DNA from: Oryzias latipes
Lineage: Eukaryota; Chordata; Actinopteri; Beloniformes; Adrianichthyidae
Assembly: GCF_002234675.1 (NCBI RefSeq)
Contig: NC_019859.2
Span: 32,696,934-32,760,933 of the forward strand
Reading direction: 5' to 3'
DNA length: 64,000 nt
The translations under genes and the position numbers were made by a program. This document shows, one piece after another, positions 22,903 to 33,136 of this stretch; the stretch's first letter is position 1; every line of letters starts with the position of its first letter. Under the pieces are notes generated by a model, which was not told the origin of the DNA, did no database searches, and saw only the letters and a program-made list of their open reading frames with translations.

Positions 22903-23550
22903 GTGGTGGTACTACCCTGAGTTGGTCAAAACCCCAAATTTGTTTTGTACAACTTCCAATGTAGAAAACATCTCCGTGATGGCTGACGAGGCTTTATCAA
23001 CAACAACATTGAAGAATTCAACCTCCAACTTCTTAAGTGCGTCACTGAAAGGCTCATCATGTGATTCATATGAGAATTGGCACTTTGTGGATCTTATCCT
23101 TTTTTGTTTCAAAACAGCCTCCACATTCATTTCCTTGCACATTTCTTTGGCTACCATCTGTGCATTCACAAAGCCATTTGCCCTGTAGCTCTGGAGACTT
23201 AGCTTAGTCTTGTTCAAAAGACTCACAGCTAGGTCCACATGCATATTTGGAGACTGCATGAGTTTGCTGACATGCTGTATTGCAGATAAAATGTCATGCC
23301 ATACAACCGTGCAGATGTTGAAGCGGTGCGACCCGACCTTTCCAGACAAACACTGGGTCTTAGCCTTTATAACTGGGTCTTTGGTCTTGTCTCTCACCTC
23401 TATTAAAGCCTCTCTCACTGAAGCTCCCTGGTACCTCATGGGTACCAGGGAGGTAAAAGACTCGCAGACCGGAGCGGCTGCAGTTTTGAAGAGGTTCTAA
23501 GAACAGTGATGACCCAGATCGGCCAGCACCTGGATGCAGCAGGTACAACT
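22903..23550 (-). pseudogene. hAT-type transposase fragment (ZMYM1-like)
   Basis: The 175-residue frame 22912-23439 reads FNICTVVWHDILSAIQHVSK, LMQSPNMHVDLAVSLL, LQSYRANGFVNAQMVAKEMC and KKLEVEFFNVVVDKA. These blocks are recognisable from the middle of the ZMYM1-like/DUF4371 group of hAT-type transposases in fish. The N-terminal zinc fingers and C-terminal dimerisation region are absent. The upper border coincides with a perfect 12-bp inverted repeat with a 5-base spacer (23424-23452), beyond which homology is lost. Its lower border abuts the Gypsy fragment at about 22900. Confidence 0.7.
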
Positions 23551-23637
23551 CTATAAAAGCTACTCCAGAACCACACTCAATACTGAGAACGAAGAGGAAG
23601 AGGATGAGGAGGAAGAGGAAGAAGATGATGGTGCATC

Positions 23638-23900
23638 ACACTGCAAAAATGAAGTTTCTAACCTAGAATTTTAATCTTAAATTTAGTCCAATAATCATTT
23701 AAAACTTGTTTTAAGAATAATTTACTATGCAAGAGAAGAATTCATTAGATTATTAATCTTGTTACAAGATTATTAGTCTTTTATTTCTTACTTAGTTTTA
23801 TAAAGGCTAAAATTAGTCATTTTACATGTACAACAAGATAAATTACTCGCAGAGGCTTGAATTTTTATTTTGTGACCACTTTTAGCTGTAAAGACTTGTT
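23638..23900 (+). repeat. Left CACTGCAAAAA-type terminus
   Basis: AT-rich block starting with the terminal motif. It contains repeated cttgtt/attattaatctt stretches like the inner part of the right terminus. Confidence 0.6.
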
Positions 23901-23984
23901 TCAAGACCTAGTAACATGTGGACTTGAACACTGCAACAGCAACAAAGCTGTTAAGAAAAGTAATATTGCTATACCTGTTCTGTA

Positions 23985-24190
23985 ACCCTTGTGCTATCCT
24001 AGGCACTTTAACATTAGGAGTTGGGTCATCTAGACCCACTAGACAGTGCTCTGAACCTTTTTTCTTCAATGATTTTTGATCTTCACTGGTGTCCATGGAT
24101 AACATGAAATCTTTCCACCTTTGTCATGGTAGGGAGAACATGTCAATGGAAGGGGGGGGGGGGTCATCTAAGATAGATAGAAAAAGGGAT
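23985..24190 (-). repeat. AACCCTTGTGCTAT MITE, decayed copy
   Basis: Same family as 51794-51995, opposite orientation: gtaacccttgtgctatccta at 23988, then the shared gggtcatctagacccact block and agggagaacatgtcaatg. The far terminal repeat is degraded (an acccttgtgc run in the wrong sense at about 24190), and a poly-G run lies near 24153. Confidence 0.75.
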
Positions 24191-27157
24191 AACCCTTGTG
24201 CAAATCAGTAACAGAACACAACTGTCACAAAACCTTCCAATCTTTCCTGTAATGTGTTCCAAATTAATTATTTCTGAGACAAGGCCCAACTCCTTCTCAT
24301 GTAAAAATATATGGGATGCTCTGTGCTGATATCATTTTGACAGCATTCAAAAAGCTGATTATGGTTGACAAGTGATTAACAGACATTTCTGAAGTTTAGT
24401 TTAGATGACCATTGTTTAAAAAATGTGCTTTGACTCAAACATAATACACATATGTCTAAACAACCAAGATAAATAATTTTAACAGGGAGATGCAAAGGCA
24501 GTGTTGCTTAGGAATTACAGTTTTCTAAGGAAACAATGGCTTAAATCGTTTCAGATGCTGTTCAATCAGATTTGTAAGTCTTAATACGCTCTGCATTGGT
24601 AAAACGGGTGCAAAAACAATCTGGACTATCTCAAAGTCTGAAATAACATGAACATACGGTACTCCTTTTCCTCCTGCGGTCAATACCAGCTAAGAAGGGA
24701 ATGGGGGGACGGGAGGGTTTCATAAATAACACAAAATTTATTTTCCCTAGTATTACCATACAACAATAATAGAGGTGAGTTTTAAAGTAGTGTGTATAAT
24801 ATCTTCTAATTACATCATACAACTTTGTGGACAAAGGTACATGTTTTGCGGTAACCCTCTCACCCCCACCCCCCTCAAGTCATTTGGTTGCGCCTGTCCT
24901 GACGGTTGGAAAGAGAGGGAAAAGCAGCAGCCACTTTGAACCAGACCCTTCTGATAGCCTGTTCGGTAAGTTTTTCTGAGACTATTTTTATTTTATTAAA
25001 TATTATTACTTCACTCAATGTGAACAAATATTGTTCCCCGAAGCCTAATGACAGCTAGGTATCCAAGCTAGTCGACAAGTGTGACGAGGCAGCCAGTAGC
25101 AGAGCGGCATTCCGTCTCTTCTAGGCATGTTCGTATGACCTAGCTTAGCCACCAGAATTTCTTCCATTTAGAGGAACGCGAGGCTGCAGTGTTTTCTCCG
25201 TTTTATGAATGAGCGTCACTAGATCAGTGCGTACTATACATGCAGGCTAATATTTTTTGTTGTAGTTATCTTCACCTCCCGGAAATTTAATCAGTAATCA
25301 AAAGCGAGCAGGTGCTGTTCCCCCCGTTTGCAAGGCTCCGTCCAAGAAGTGAATGCTGGGACATGAGGTCATGTGACAGGTTTTGAGTAAACTGATAGGC
25401 TGCAACCAATGTCTACAAACATAAAGGAGCAAACGTAGCTTAATGAAATACTATTGGATTGTGGTATAAAATAATAAATAAATAAAACAGCAGTTTTATT
25501 ATTGTTTTATTTATTTATAAAAATCAATAATGACTTTTGAAAGTACTTCAAAGTATTTTTACACATAGAGCCACATGATAGTTCAAACCCAGGAAACGAG
25601 TCTGGAATCTCTCTTATTTATTAACTTGAAAAGTTAAAATGTAAAAGGAAAATAGTGTAAATAGGATATCTGTTTCCAAAGGTTTTTTTGGTCAGCTAAA
25701 AATGGATCATTTTATAAACATATATGCCATGAAGAAGATTTCAGTGTTTACTCTGCCTCACAGCATCTGTTTAGCTTAATTGAACTGTACAATCTTTTTG
25801 GTTATATTCGTAATTACTTATTATTTGTTGATAATGAAGTAAAAATGGATTTGATATCAACCTTAATTCATGTAGTTCTCTGACTAGCTTTGCAATGATA
25901 CCTCCCTTACTTGGATTAGACAAGTTATGAGAAGGTTATGACACTAAGAACTCGTATCTTTGATTCAGATCGCAAATATGTTGTTGTTTTGCTGTTTCCT
26001 TCAGGAATAAAATTATGCCCTCTATGTGATCACTTAAAATGCTTTACCTTTTCTTATTTTTTTGACCTACCTTAATTATCCTTATACCATTGGATATTGA
26101 TATTGTTGATATTGAGACATTACAGCTATTGTTGTTTACATTTACATTGTAAACAAGCTTTTATATACAGCAGTGTAAGATGCTTTCTCATTTATGTTGC
26201 TCTAATAAATAATGGAAGTATAACAGTTCATGTCGGCTAAAACCCATTGTATAATTCAGAATATGTCTGATATCTTCACTGATTTTTATTTTTCATTTTG
26301 GCAGAAACGGATAGCCTCGATAGATGTATAGAGAACCAAAACCAAACCAAGATGCTGTCTGCCAGATCCTTGACCTCGGATTTCAGTCAAGAAAAGCCTT
26401 CATTGAAAGTGATGTCCTAAAAGAAGATGATAGACCTACAAAGATTCTGGAGGCATATCCATGTTTCAAGGAGCTTCATCATGTAAGCAATTTACTTGTG
26501 TTTTTGATTGGTTGTTCCCCCCACCGCCCATCTTTACTAAGGAGGCATTTTTGTATGTTACTTGTGTTTTATGTGATGGAGGAGCTGCGGTGGATCCAGG
26601 ATATGGGAAACGGCAAATTCAGATGTCAAGTACAGGACAGATGGGAAGACTTCTGCTCACTAGTGCAGTTTTACAGAGTTTGGAAAAAAGTGTTGAAGCC
26701 TCCCATGAACTTAAGTGGAGGTAACTCATTTTACTGTCTTTTTTTGCATAATGTTTTCAGAGGTGTTGGTCAGAATTGCGTTGTTATTATGCAAACTGAT
26801 ATTCAATTTAATGTAAACTCAACATTAAGCTGAAAATGAAGTTAATAACTGAGTTATTCTATTATATTGTTCTATTTTAGTTGAACACAACGTTGCACTC
26901 TTCAGAGCACTCCCAACGCTTTTCCCATCTCCAACTTCACCCCTTAAGAAACTGGCACATGCTAGTGAAGCATTGCTGCATGTTCTAGAGGTGAGTTTTT
27001 GTTCCCATTTGAAACTTTGATTTTGTGCTTGATTTTTGTTTGTCTCTGATGGTCTGTAATAACTGTGGGTAGAGACTGGAAGGAATAATGTGAGGATCCC
27101 AGCATTTATTTCTGTTTTTTTTTCTGCCACTAGATATGCAAAATGGTGTTAATGACA

Positions 27158-28682
27158 CCTAAAAAGTCAAAGTCAACTTTATTGTCAATTCTTCACATGT
27201 GCATCACATACAATGAATCGAAAATCCGTTTCTTACTCTTTCGTGTCTGTTCAGTAGAAGAAAAATAAAAACAAAGTATACGTTTAGAATAAAATAAATA
27301 AGTAAAAAGAAAGAAAAAGATACAATTTACAATATACAACATAGGCAATTTGCCATAAAAGTGCGAGTGCACTTAAGGCAGTGTCTCAAGGCAGCGGGGG
27401 GGGGGGGGGGGGGTTCGTTTGAGCACTGTTCATGGGGGGATATGGGTGGTGGGTAGGTGGAGAGGGGAGAGGGTGTTTAGCATCCTGATGGCCTGGTGTG
27501 TGAAACTGTTTCTGAGTCTAGTGGTCCGGGAGCAGAGGCTCCTGTACCTCCTCCCTGAGGGCAGAAGGCTGAACAGGTTGTGTGCAGGGTGGTGTGCATC
27601 CTTGATTATTGTTAGTGTTTTTCGGGTGAGGCGGGTGATGTATAAGTCCTGCAGGGAGAGGAGTGGTGTTCCAATGATTCTCCTGGCTGTGTTGACTATG
27701 CGCTGCAGGGCTTTCCTGTTGCTGTGTGTACAGCTGCCCCCCCACACAGTGATGCAGCTGGAGAGGATGCTCTCGATGGTTCCTCTGTAGAATGTGGTCA
27801 TGATGGCTGGTGAAGCACCTGATCTTTTTAGTTTCCGCAGGAAGTAGAGACGTTGTTGTCCTTTCTTTGCCAATGATGTGGTGTGGGCGGTCCAGGAGAG
27901 GTCCTCACTGATGTGAACCCCCAGGAATTTTGTGCTGCTCACTCTCTCCACAGCAGTACCATCAATGATCAGTGGCAGGTGTTGAGTGTGGCCCCTCTGA
28001 AAGTTGACAACAATCTCCTTTGTCTTGCCGACATTTAGCAGGAGGTTATTGTCTCTGCACCATTTTGTCAGCAGATCCACCTCTTCCCTGTAGTTGGTCT
28101 CATCGCCCTTGGTGATGAGACCCACCAGGGTTGTGTCGTCTGCAAATTTCACAAGGTGGTTTGTGCTGTGGGTTGTTGTGCAGTCATGTGTCAGCAGGGT
28201 GAAGAGCAGCGGACTAAGCACACAGCCTTGGGGTGCCCCGGTGTTGAGAATGATTGTATTTGAGGTGTTGTTGCCGGCTCGTACTGTTTGTGGTCTTTGG
28301 CTGAGGAAGTCCAGTAGCCAGTTGCAGATGGGGGTGTTAACACCCAGCTTGTCCAGTTTGCAAATGAGTTGCTGTGGTATTATTGTGTTAAATGCGGAGC
28401 TGAAGTCTATGAACAGCATTCTCACATATGCGTCCTTTTTGTCTAAGTGGGTGAGAGCTGGATGGAGAGCAGAACAAATGGCGTCCTCTGTCGATCGTTT
28501 GGGTCGGTATGCAAACTGGAAGGGGTCCAGGGTGGGGGGAAGAGTGGACTTGATGTGTGACATGACTAGCCTTTCAAAGCACTTCATGATGATGGGCGTT
28601 AGTGCTATGGGGCGGTAGTCATTGAAGCAGGATGGTGATGGTTTCTTTGGCACAGGGATGATAGTTGTCAAAAAAGCCTAAA
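27158..28682 (-). mobile_element. Rex1-type LINE, 5'-truncated, in an intron
   Basis: Minus-strand insertion between the 26881-26990 and 28820 exons of the SAMD3-like pseudogene. The 3' end shows the motif gtcaaagtcaactttattg (27165) found at fish Rex1 ends. CCTAAA at 27158-27163 and 28677-28682 may be a short target-site duplication. A poly-G run (27398-27415) lies in the 3' UTR. Confidence 0.8.
27430..28671 (-). CDS. Rex1-type reverse transcriptase (partial ORF)
   Basis: An open frame of 413 residues begins inside the RT fingers, because the insertion is 5'-truncated. No endonuclease is present. Blocks in order: [20 protein letters not shown], the ECFERLV-like [55 protein letters not shown], the catalytic FADD at residues 176-179 ([11 protein letters not shown]), [10 protein letters not shown] and TKFLGVHI, then a thumb and C-terminal part with [20 protein letters not shown]. 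Such proteins copy the element's RNA at a nicked target. The frame is fully open, so this insertion is recent compared with its host pseudogene, but it cannot move on its own. Met 28671 is internal to the original protein and is not a true start. The CR1/Rex1 assignment is by resemblance. Confidence 0.8.
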   Translation of the reverse strand: MTTIIPVPKKPSPSCFNDYRPIALTPIIMKCFERLVMSHIKSTLPPTLDPFQFAYRPKRSTEDAICSALHPALTHLDKKDAYVRMLFIDFSSAFNTIIPQQLICKLDKLGVNTPICNWLLDFLSQRPQTVRAGNNTSNTIILNTGAPQGCVLSPLLFTLLTHDCTTTHSTNHLVKFADDTTLVGLITKGDETNYREEVDLLTKWCRDNNLLLNVGKTKEIVVNFQRGHTQHLPLIIDGTAVERVSSTKFLGVHISEDLSWTAHTTSLAKKGQQRLYFLRKLKRSGASPAIMTTFYRGTIESILSSCITVWGGSCTHSNRKALQRIVNTARRIIGTPLLSLQDLYITRLTRKTLTIIKDAHHPAHNLFSLLPSGRRYRSLCSRTTRLRNSFTHQAIRMLNTLSPLHLPTTHIPP

Positions 28683-29389
28683 TACAAGCATCTACAAAAA
28701 TTATATTAATTTTCAAAATGGCAAATACGACCCTAGTGATGTTTCATTATTACTAACAAAACATTTTTAGTAAAAGTTACAACATAAACTGTTTTACCCT
28801 AATTATTTTTATCTTTAGCCAACAGATGATCCTGCCAAATACCTGGAGAAGAGATCTTTCTCCAGCCCGGTGTTGCTCTTTGATGGGTCCTGCTGTCTCG
28901 TGGCAAGTGGAGAAACTCCCATCACCACCTTTGCCAAAGAAGATCTTGGCCATAGGTTGTTTTATCTGTTGGCTTACCACTACACCTTCCATCTTACCCA
29001 TCCCAAGTTTGTGGCAACCCTACTTTGTCAGTCAGACAGAAATATTGAAGGACAATATTCACGAGCGGGACACCACAAGTTCATAAAAAAAGTTTTGGCA
29101 GAGTGAAACGTTTTTACTGAGTGGTAGAGCTCTCACGGTGAGAAATGAATGCCTTGTTTGGTGATATTAACCAGAGACACTCTTTTTCTTATTTCTCTTA
29201 ACCTCAGATTATTTACTAGTATGGCCTGCATCAGCGTTCATTAAGATTTAGCTGTAAACCTATGTTAAATTTTATGTTGAAATGCTTCAAGCAGTTCTTT
29301 GTATTTGTAGAAGCAGAAGTATTCTATGTTAACAGTGTATTCAAAGCAATTTTGAAAAAAGCAATATAAATAAATATTGTTAAGTATAC

Positions 29390-29828
29390 TAATCCTGTAT
29401 GCTTGTATTTTTCTTGTCTTGGTTTGAGCTACAAAAGCTAGTAATTACACAATACTAGCTTTAATTCAGCTAGCAATAAGTCTTAATTCTAGTATAATAA
29501 CTCTTGAATTAAAAGCATATCTTCTTACGGTTATCTAGTTTTAGGGTCTTTTTACTCAAAGTGAGTAATAAACAACTGTCAAAGAAGAATTTATAAACTA
29601 GTTTTGAGACTTTTTTACCTAAAAAATAGTGCTTGAAATGAGTATTTTACTACTAATTTTGAGTTGTTTCTCTCTTTCTAAAAGCCAAGATATTTTTTCT
29701 TATTTTAAGATATCTTATCAAGTGAAATTATCTTACCCCACTGGCAGATAATTTCACTTGTTTTAAGACAATATAATCTAAAAATAAGTCTAAATTTCTT
29801 GTATTTAGACGGTCAATTTTTGCAGTGG
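29390..29828 (+). repeat. Right TTTTTGCAGTG-type terminus with subterminal hairpin
   Basis: AT-rich. Contains caagtgaaattatct / agataatttcacttg as perfect 15-bp arms with a 12-base spacer (29719-29760), and ends in aatttttgcagtg. Confidence 0.65.
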
Positions 29829-29844
29829 CAGCCCGGTCAATGCC
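29827..29844 (+). other. Candidate primer-binding site
   Basis: TGGCAGCCCGGTCAATGC begins with the TGG common to sites complementary to tRNA 3' ends, and lies about 110 bases before the gag frame. The tRNA is not identified, and the adjoining short-element end removes the LTR that would prove it. Confidence 0.3.
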
Positions 29845-29938
29845 AGCATCCTCCCCACCTTAACCCAGTTTACCCACTTTAAACACTGGTCTGCAGGGGC
29901 CATGTCCTCGTCAAAGTAGAACATCACAACGCATCTCC

Positions 29939-30935
29939 TTGTCAACAAATCAATTAAACCCACCAGCAGTCCAGAAAGTTGTTGTTGAGCATGTCATCAA
30001 AAACGCAGAGCTCACAGCCACTTCGCTGCGTCTTCGCTCTTTCTCTGGAAGAAGTCCAGAGAAAGAGCGATTTGAGATCCTGGCGATCTCAAATCAATCT
30101 TCTCCTTGCAGATCGAAGTTTTTCAGCACTCAGTGTCACTCGGAGAATCATAGATAGCCTGATGTCACCTGCTGCTGACGTGGTAAAAGGTCTGAACCCA
30201 GACGCATTGCCCTCTGTTTTCCTGAGTGTGCTTGACTCAGCCTTTGGAACGGTTCAAGACGGGGAAGAGCTATTTGCCCAGTTCCTGAACACCCTTCAAA
30301 ACTCTGGTGAAAGGTCCTCCTCATACCTTCAAAGACTGCAACACACCATCTGCTCTATTGTCAGACAGGGTGGAATTTCAGCACATGAAGTGGACAAACA
30401 TCTCCTGATGCAGTTCTGTCGTGGCTGTTGGGACAATGCTTTAATAACCAAGCTACAGCTGGAGCAACGCAACGACAACCCTCCACCATTCCCTGAGTTG
30501 CTGCTCCAACTTCAAACAGAAGAAGACAGACAGACTGCCAAAGAGTCTCTCATGAAGCAACATATTGGCACATCCAGACAGAGAGTCAACATACAGTCGC
30601 AGAGCACTTGTTCCTGTGACCACAGCACTCATGCAAATGAAGAGCTGAAGGAGATGAAGCTACAACTAAAGAAACTTCAGCAACAGATGTCACAGCTCCT
30701 ATCCAGAAAACCCACATCTGACTCCCAACTCACAACGCGTCAACACAAACCCAGCAATCCTGTAACACTGCCCGCCAACAGGCCAAAGCTATGGTACTGT
30801 TTAAACTGTGGTGAAGATGGTCATGTCTCTTCCACCTGCAGCAACCGATCCAACCCAATGTTCATCCAGCAAAAGAAAATGTGCCTACGCCAAAAACAAG
30901 AAGCATGGGATGTCAAATACAAGCATTTAAACTAG
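29939..30935 (+). pseudogene. Gypsy gag, PNMA-like, with frameshift
   Basis: The frame opens at 29939 (EHVIKNAELTATSLRLRSFS) and continues in another frame from about 30060 (LRSWRSQINLLLADRS, SPAADVVKGL, LDSAFGTVQDGEELFAQFLN, LLMQFCRGCWDNALITKLQ, FPELLLQLQTEEDRQ). It ends with one zinc knuckle CLNCGEDGHVSSTC (C-x2-C-x4-H-x4-C). The capsid blocks resemble the PNMA family, which derives from Ty3/Gypsy gag. Gag assembles the particle and packages RNA. The frame change falls inside two abutting perfect hairpins (30034-30070 and 30069-30095). The protein tail KQEAWDVKYKHLN overlaps the start of the protease-bearing frame. Confidence 0.8.
30034..30095. repeat. Two abutting perfect hairpins in gag
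   Basis: Hairpin 1: arms 30034-30049 and 30055-30070 (16 bp), loop agaag. Hairpin 2: arms 30069-30079 and 30085-30095 (11 bp), loop ctggc. No mismatch in either. The gag reading frame changes here. Confidence 0.9.
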
Positions 30936-31020
30936 ATTCTGCTCCTGTGGTGGGACACTCAGGAGCTGCTCACAACAAAAGTCCCAAGAAGAGGATGCCA
31001 CACCTGCCAAGAGGTCTTAT

Positions 31021-31727
31021 TGGAGCCAAAAGTACTGGCCAGATTGCAATAAATGGACACCTGTTTAACCGTCTCCTTGATTCTGGATCACAAGTGTTTA
31101 ACTGTCCCTCACTCCTTTTACAACACTTACCTTTCAGACCTTGAAATTTATCCCATCACAGACCTGTTGGAGATTGAAGGAGCAAATGGACAAGCTGTAC
31201 CATACTTGGGGTACATCGAATTAAACTTGACTTTCCCACCTGACCTCTTTGGTTCTGCCATTAATGTGTATACACTGGCACTAGTTGTACCAGATCACAA
31301 TCAGTCCCCACAACAGATCCTTGTTGGTACCAACACCCTTGACGTTGCTTACTCAAAGCATCTAAATAAAGAAGACAAATCTCAGTCAACTGCACCTGGT
31401 TATGTTGCTGTCTACTATATCCTCCAACACCGTTTCAACCACAGTAAAGGCGACCAGACTGCCTCTGTCACACTACTGTCAGGGCAGCCACACATCATCC
31501 AGGCAGGTCAAACCACAGTTCTGGATGGACATCTGGTCAAAGGGTTGCAAGGCGAAAAAACGGTTCTCCTTGAGCATCCCCAGTCTGGCTCTTTACCCAG
31601 TGGGCTCATAGTTAAAAGCTGTCTCGTTAACTTGCTACAACACCGGCCATGTTACCCGCCTGTTGTGGTAAGACATGAGTCCAGCCATGGCATCCAACTT
31701 CCTGCCGATGTCACAATAGCTGAAGCT
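31021..31727 (+). pseudogene. Gypsy retropepsin and linker, frameshifted
   Basis: The aspartic protease active site reads LLDSGSQV (DSG in place of the commoner DTG) at about 31073-31096. A frameshift follows within about 15 bases; the rest is read at 31095-31727 (LSDLEIYPITDLLEIEGANG, VPYLGYIELNLTF, LALVVPDHN, QILVGTNTLD, then GLIVKSCLVNL and LPADVTIAEA). The protease would release mature Gag and Pol products. The linker that should lead into RT ends abruptly at 31727, at the border of LINE copy B. On the far side the coding resumes at the start of RT, with roughly 100 residues of linker missing by comparison with the family. Confidence 0.75.
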
Positions 31728-32253
31728 TGGTACTGCTGTGAGAAAACGATATGATGGGGATCCATTCTTTCCAAGACCCAGCCCGACCACAGGGGTCACT
31801 ACCACAGCCTCGCACAGCACAGAGCAGCCCAGGGCCCACTCCATGGCTATTAGACCACAGAGCGGGACCCCAGCCCGCCTAACGAGAACGGGCACTGCAG
31901 CAACAGCACCCCCTACAGGTCAAGCTGGTGGTGCCCCAGAAAAATGGATTCCCAAGAGGAAACACTGGAGTTAAAAACATCAGAAAAAAAAGTATCATAA
32001 AATAACAACAATAAAAATAGAAAAAAGATAAAAAGTAAAAAAAGATTTAACAATTTTAGTAATTAAAAAATAAAATACGTAAACTGATTAAAACATAACC
32101 TACGTATCATTGGTAAAATAACAATAAAAAGAAAAGCATATTAAAAACGGAGATATTAATAGTCCTTACAAATAAATAAATGAATAAATACGTAAATAAA
32201 TTAATTAATTAATAAATAGATAAAAAATAAAAAGACATAGGAAATGATCAAAG

Positions 32254-33129
32254 TCATGTAAAAGCCAGACTAAAAAGGTGGGTCTTGAGCCTCTTCTTAA
32301 AAACCTCTACGGTCTCTGCGGCCCTGAGGCTCTCTGGCAGGCCGTTCCACAGGCGAGGGCCGTAATGGCAGAACGAAGCCTCACCGTGTGTTTTGGTCCT
32401 CACCTTAGGGACAACCAAGAGGTCATTGCCAGAGGACCTCAGGGTCCGCGAGGGCTCGTATTTTAAAATAATATCATTTAAATAAGAAGGCCCAAGACCA
32501 TAAAAACATTTATAAACCAATAAAAGAACTTTAAAATCAATCCTGGAACGCACAGGGAGCCAATGCAGCGATTTTAAAATAGGTGCAATGTGTTCCCGCC
32601 CTCTGGTCCTCGTCAGAACCCGTGCCGCAGTTTTCTGCAATCATTTTAGATTTGAGATCGACTTTTTCGGTAAACCAGAGAGCAGGGCAATACAATAATC
32701 TAAACGACTAAAAATAAAGCATGCGTTAGCACCTCTGTGCTGGCAAGAGAGAGGAACGGGCGAACTCTGGCAATGTTCTTAAGATGGTAAAATCCTGTTC
32801 TCACAACGTTTCTGATGTGGGGAATAAAATTCAGCTCAGAGTCAAAAAGAACGCCCAGGTTTCTCACACATTGAGAAGATTTAAAATTCCTAAGTTTGGG
32901 TAAAATCATCTCTCTCTTGTCTTCAGGACCAATGATTAAAAACTTCAGTTTTGTCCTGGTTGAGCTGTAAGAAGTTTTCTGCCATCCACGACTTTTTATC
33001 TAAAATGCAGTTTAAAAGAGTGTTAAGTTCAAGGTCATCAGGAGACACGGCGATGTAAAGCTGTGTATCATCAGCATAACTGTGAAAGTCAACGCCGTGT
33101 CTCCTGATGACATCCCCAAGAGGAAACAT
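32254..33129 (-). pseudogene. L2-type RT C-terminal part (copy B)
   Basis: Three frames in series. 32923-33129 is the palm with [20 protein letters not shown] (YADD intact) and ends at a 1-base frameshift after TEVFNHWS. 32700-32909 reads [20 protein letters not shown] and FYHLKNIARVRPFL. 32254-32640 is the C-terminal domain with SLHWLPVRSRIDFKVLLLVY, LRSSGNDLLVVPK and RLKTHLFSLAF before the stop. The N-terminal RT motifs are lost at the 33130 border. The frameshift is identical to that of copy A. Confidence 0.75.
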
Positions 33130-33136
33130 ATTTAAA

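Larger units (their letters stand above)
24842..29106 (+). pseudogene. SAMD3-like family gene, broken multi-exon copy
   Basis: Exons are recognised by splice sites and a continuing protein. There is a possible 5' UTR exon ending at a GTAAGT donor (24966). Exon 26305-26481 (from ATG 26324) encodes ICQILDLGF-like then ILEAYPCFKELHH. An exon at about 26574-26721 encodes ELRWIQDMGNGKF, DRWEDFCSLVQFY and KKVLKPPM. Exon 26881-26990 encodes EHNVALFRALPTLFPSP and ASEALLHVLE. The exon from 28820 encodes SPVLLFDGSCCLV, TFAKEDLGHR and THPKFVATLL. This order matches the C-terminal region of the multi-copy fish proteins annotated as SAMD3-like, of unknown function. Lesions: the second coding exon lacks a clean AG acceptor at its expected border, a 1-base shift occurs at about 29030, and a stop follows. 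A Rex1 LINE lies in the last intron. Confidence 0.65.
23638..29828 (+). mobile_element. Candidate 6.2-kb unit with CACTGCAAAAA termini around a SAMD3-like gene
   Basis: The left end reads CACTGCAAAAATGA (23638) and the right end reads TCAATTTTTGCAGTG (29814-29828), so the outermost 12 bases are inverted copies. The right end is preceded by a perfect subterminal inverted repeat (15-bp arms 29719-29733 and 29746-29760). These ends belong to a very common fish short element. Here they flank 6.2 kb that includes a broken multi-exon gene, a second short element and a Rex1 LINE. No matching target-site duplication is visible at the two outer ends. Two independent short elements on either side of a host-derived pseudogene are therefore equally possible. 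See the findings. Confidence 0.35.

Noticed and set aside
27398..27415. Poly-G run as a functional site
   Set aside because: Isolated homopolymer in a LINE 3' UTR; similar runs occur at 24153, 58880 and 61470 without common context.
28094..28618. 174-codon plus-strand frame
   Set aside because: Antisense shadow of the Rex1 reverse transcriptase.
29400..29826. 5' LTR of the Gypsy element
   Set aside because: Sequence here belongs to the TTTTTGCAGTG-type terminus and does not match the 3' LTR at 40464-40744.
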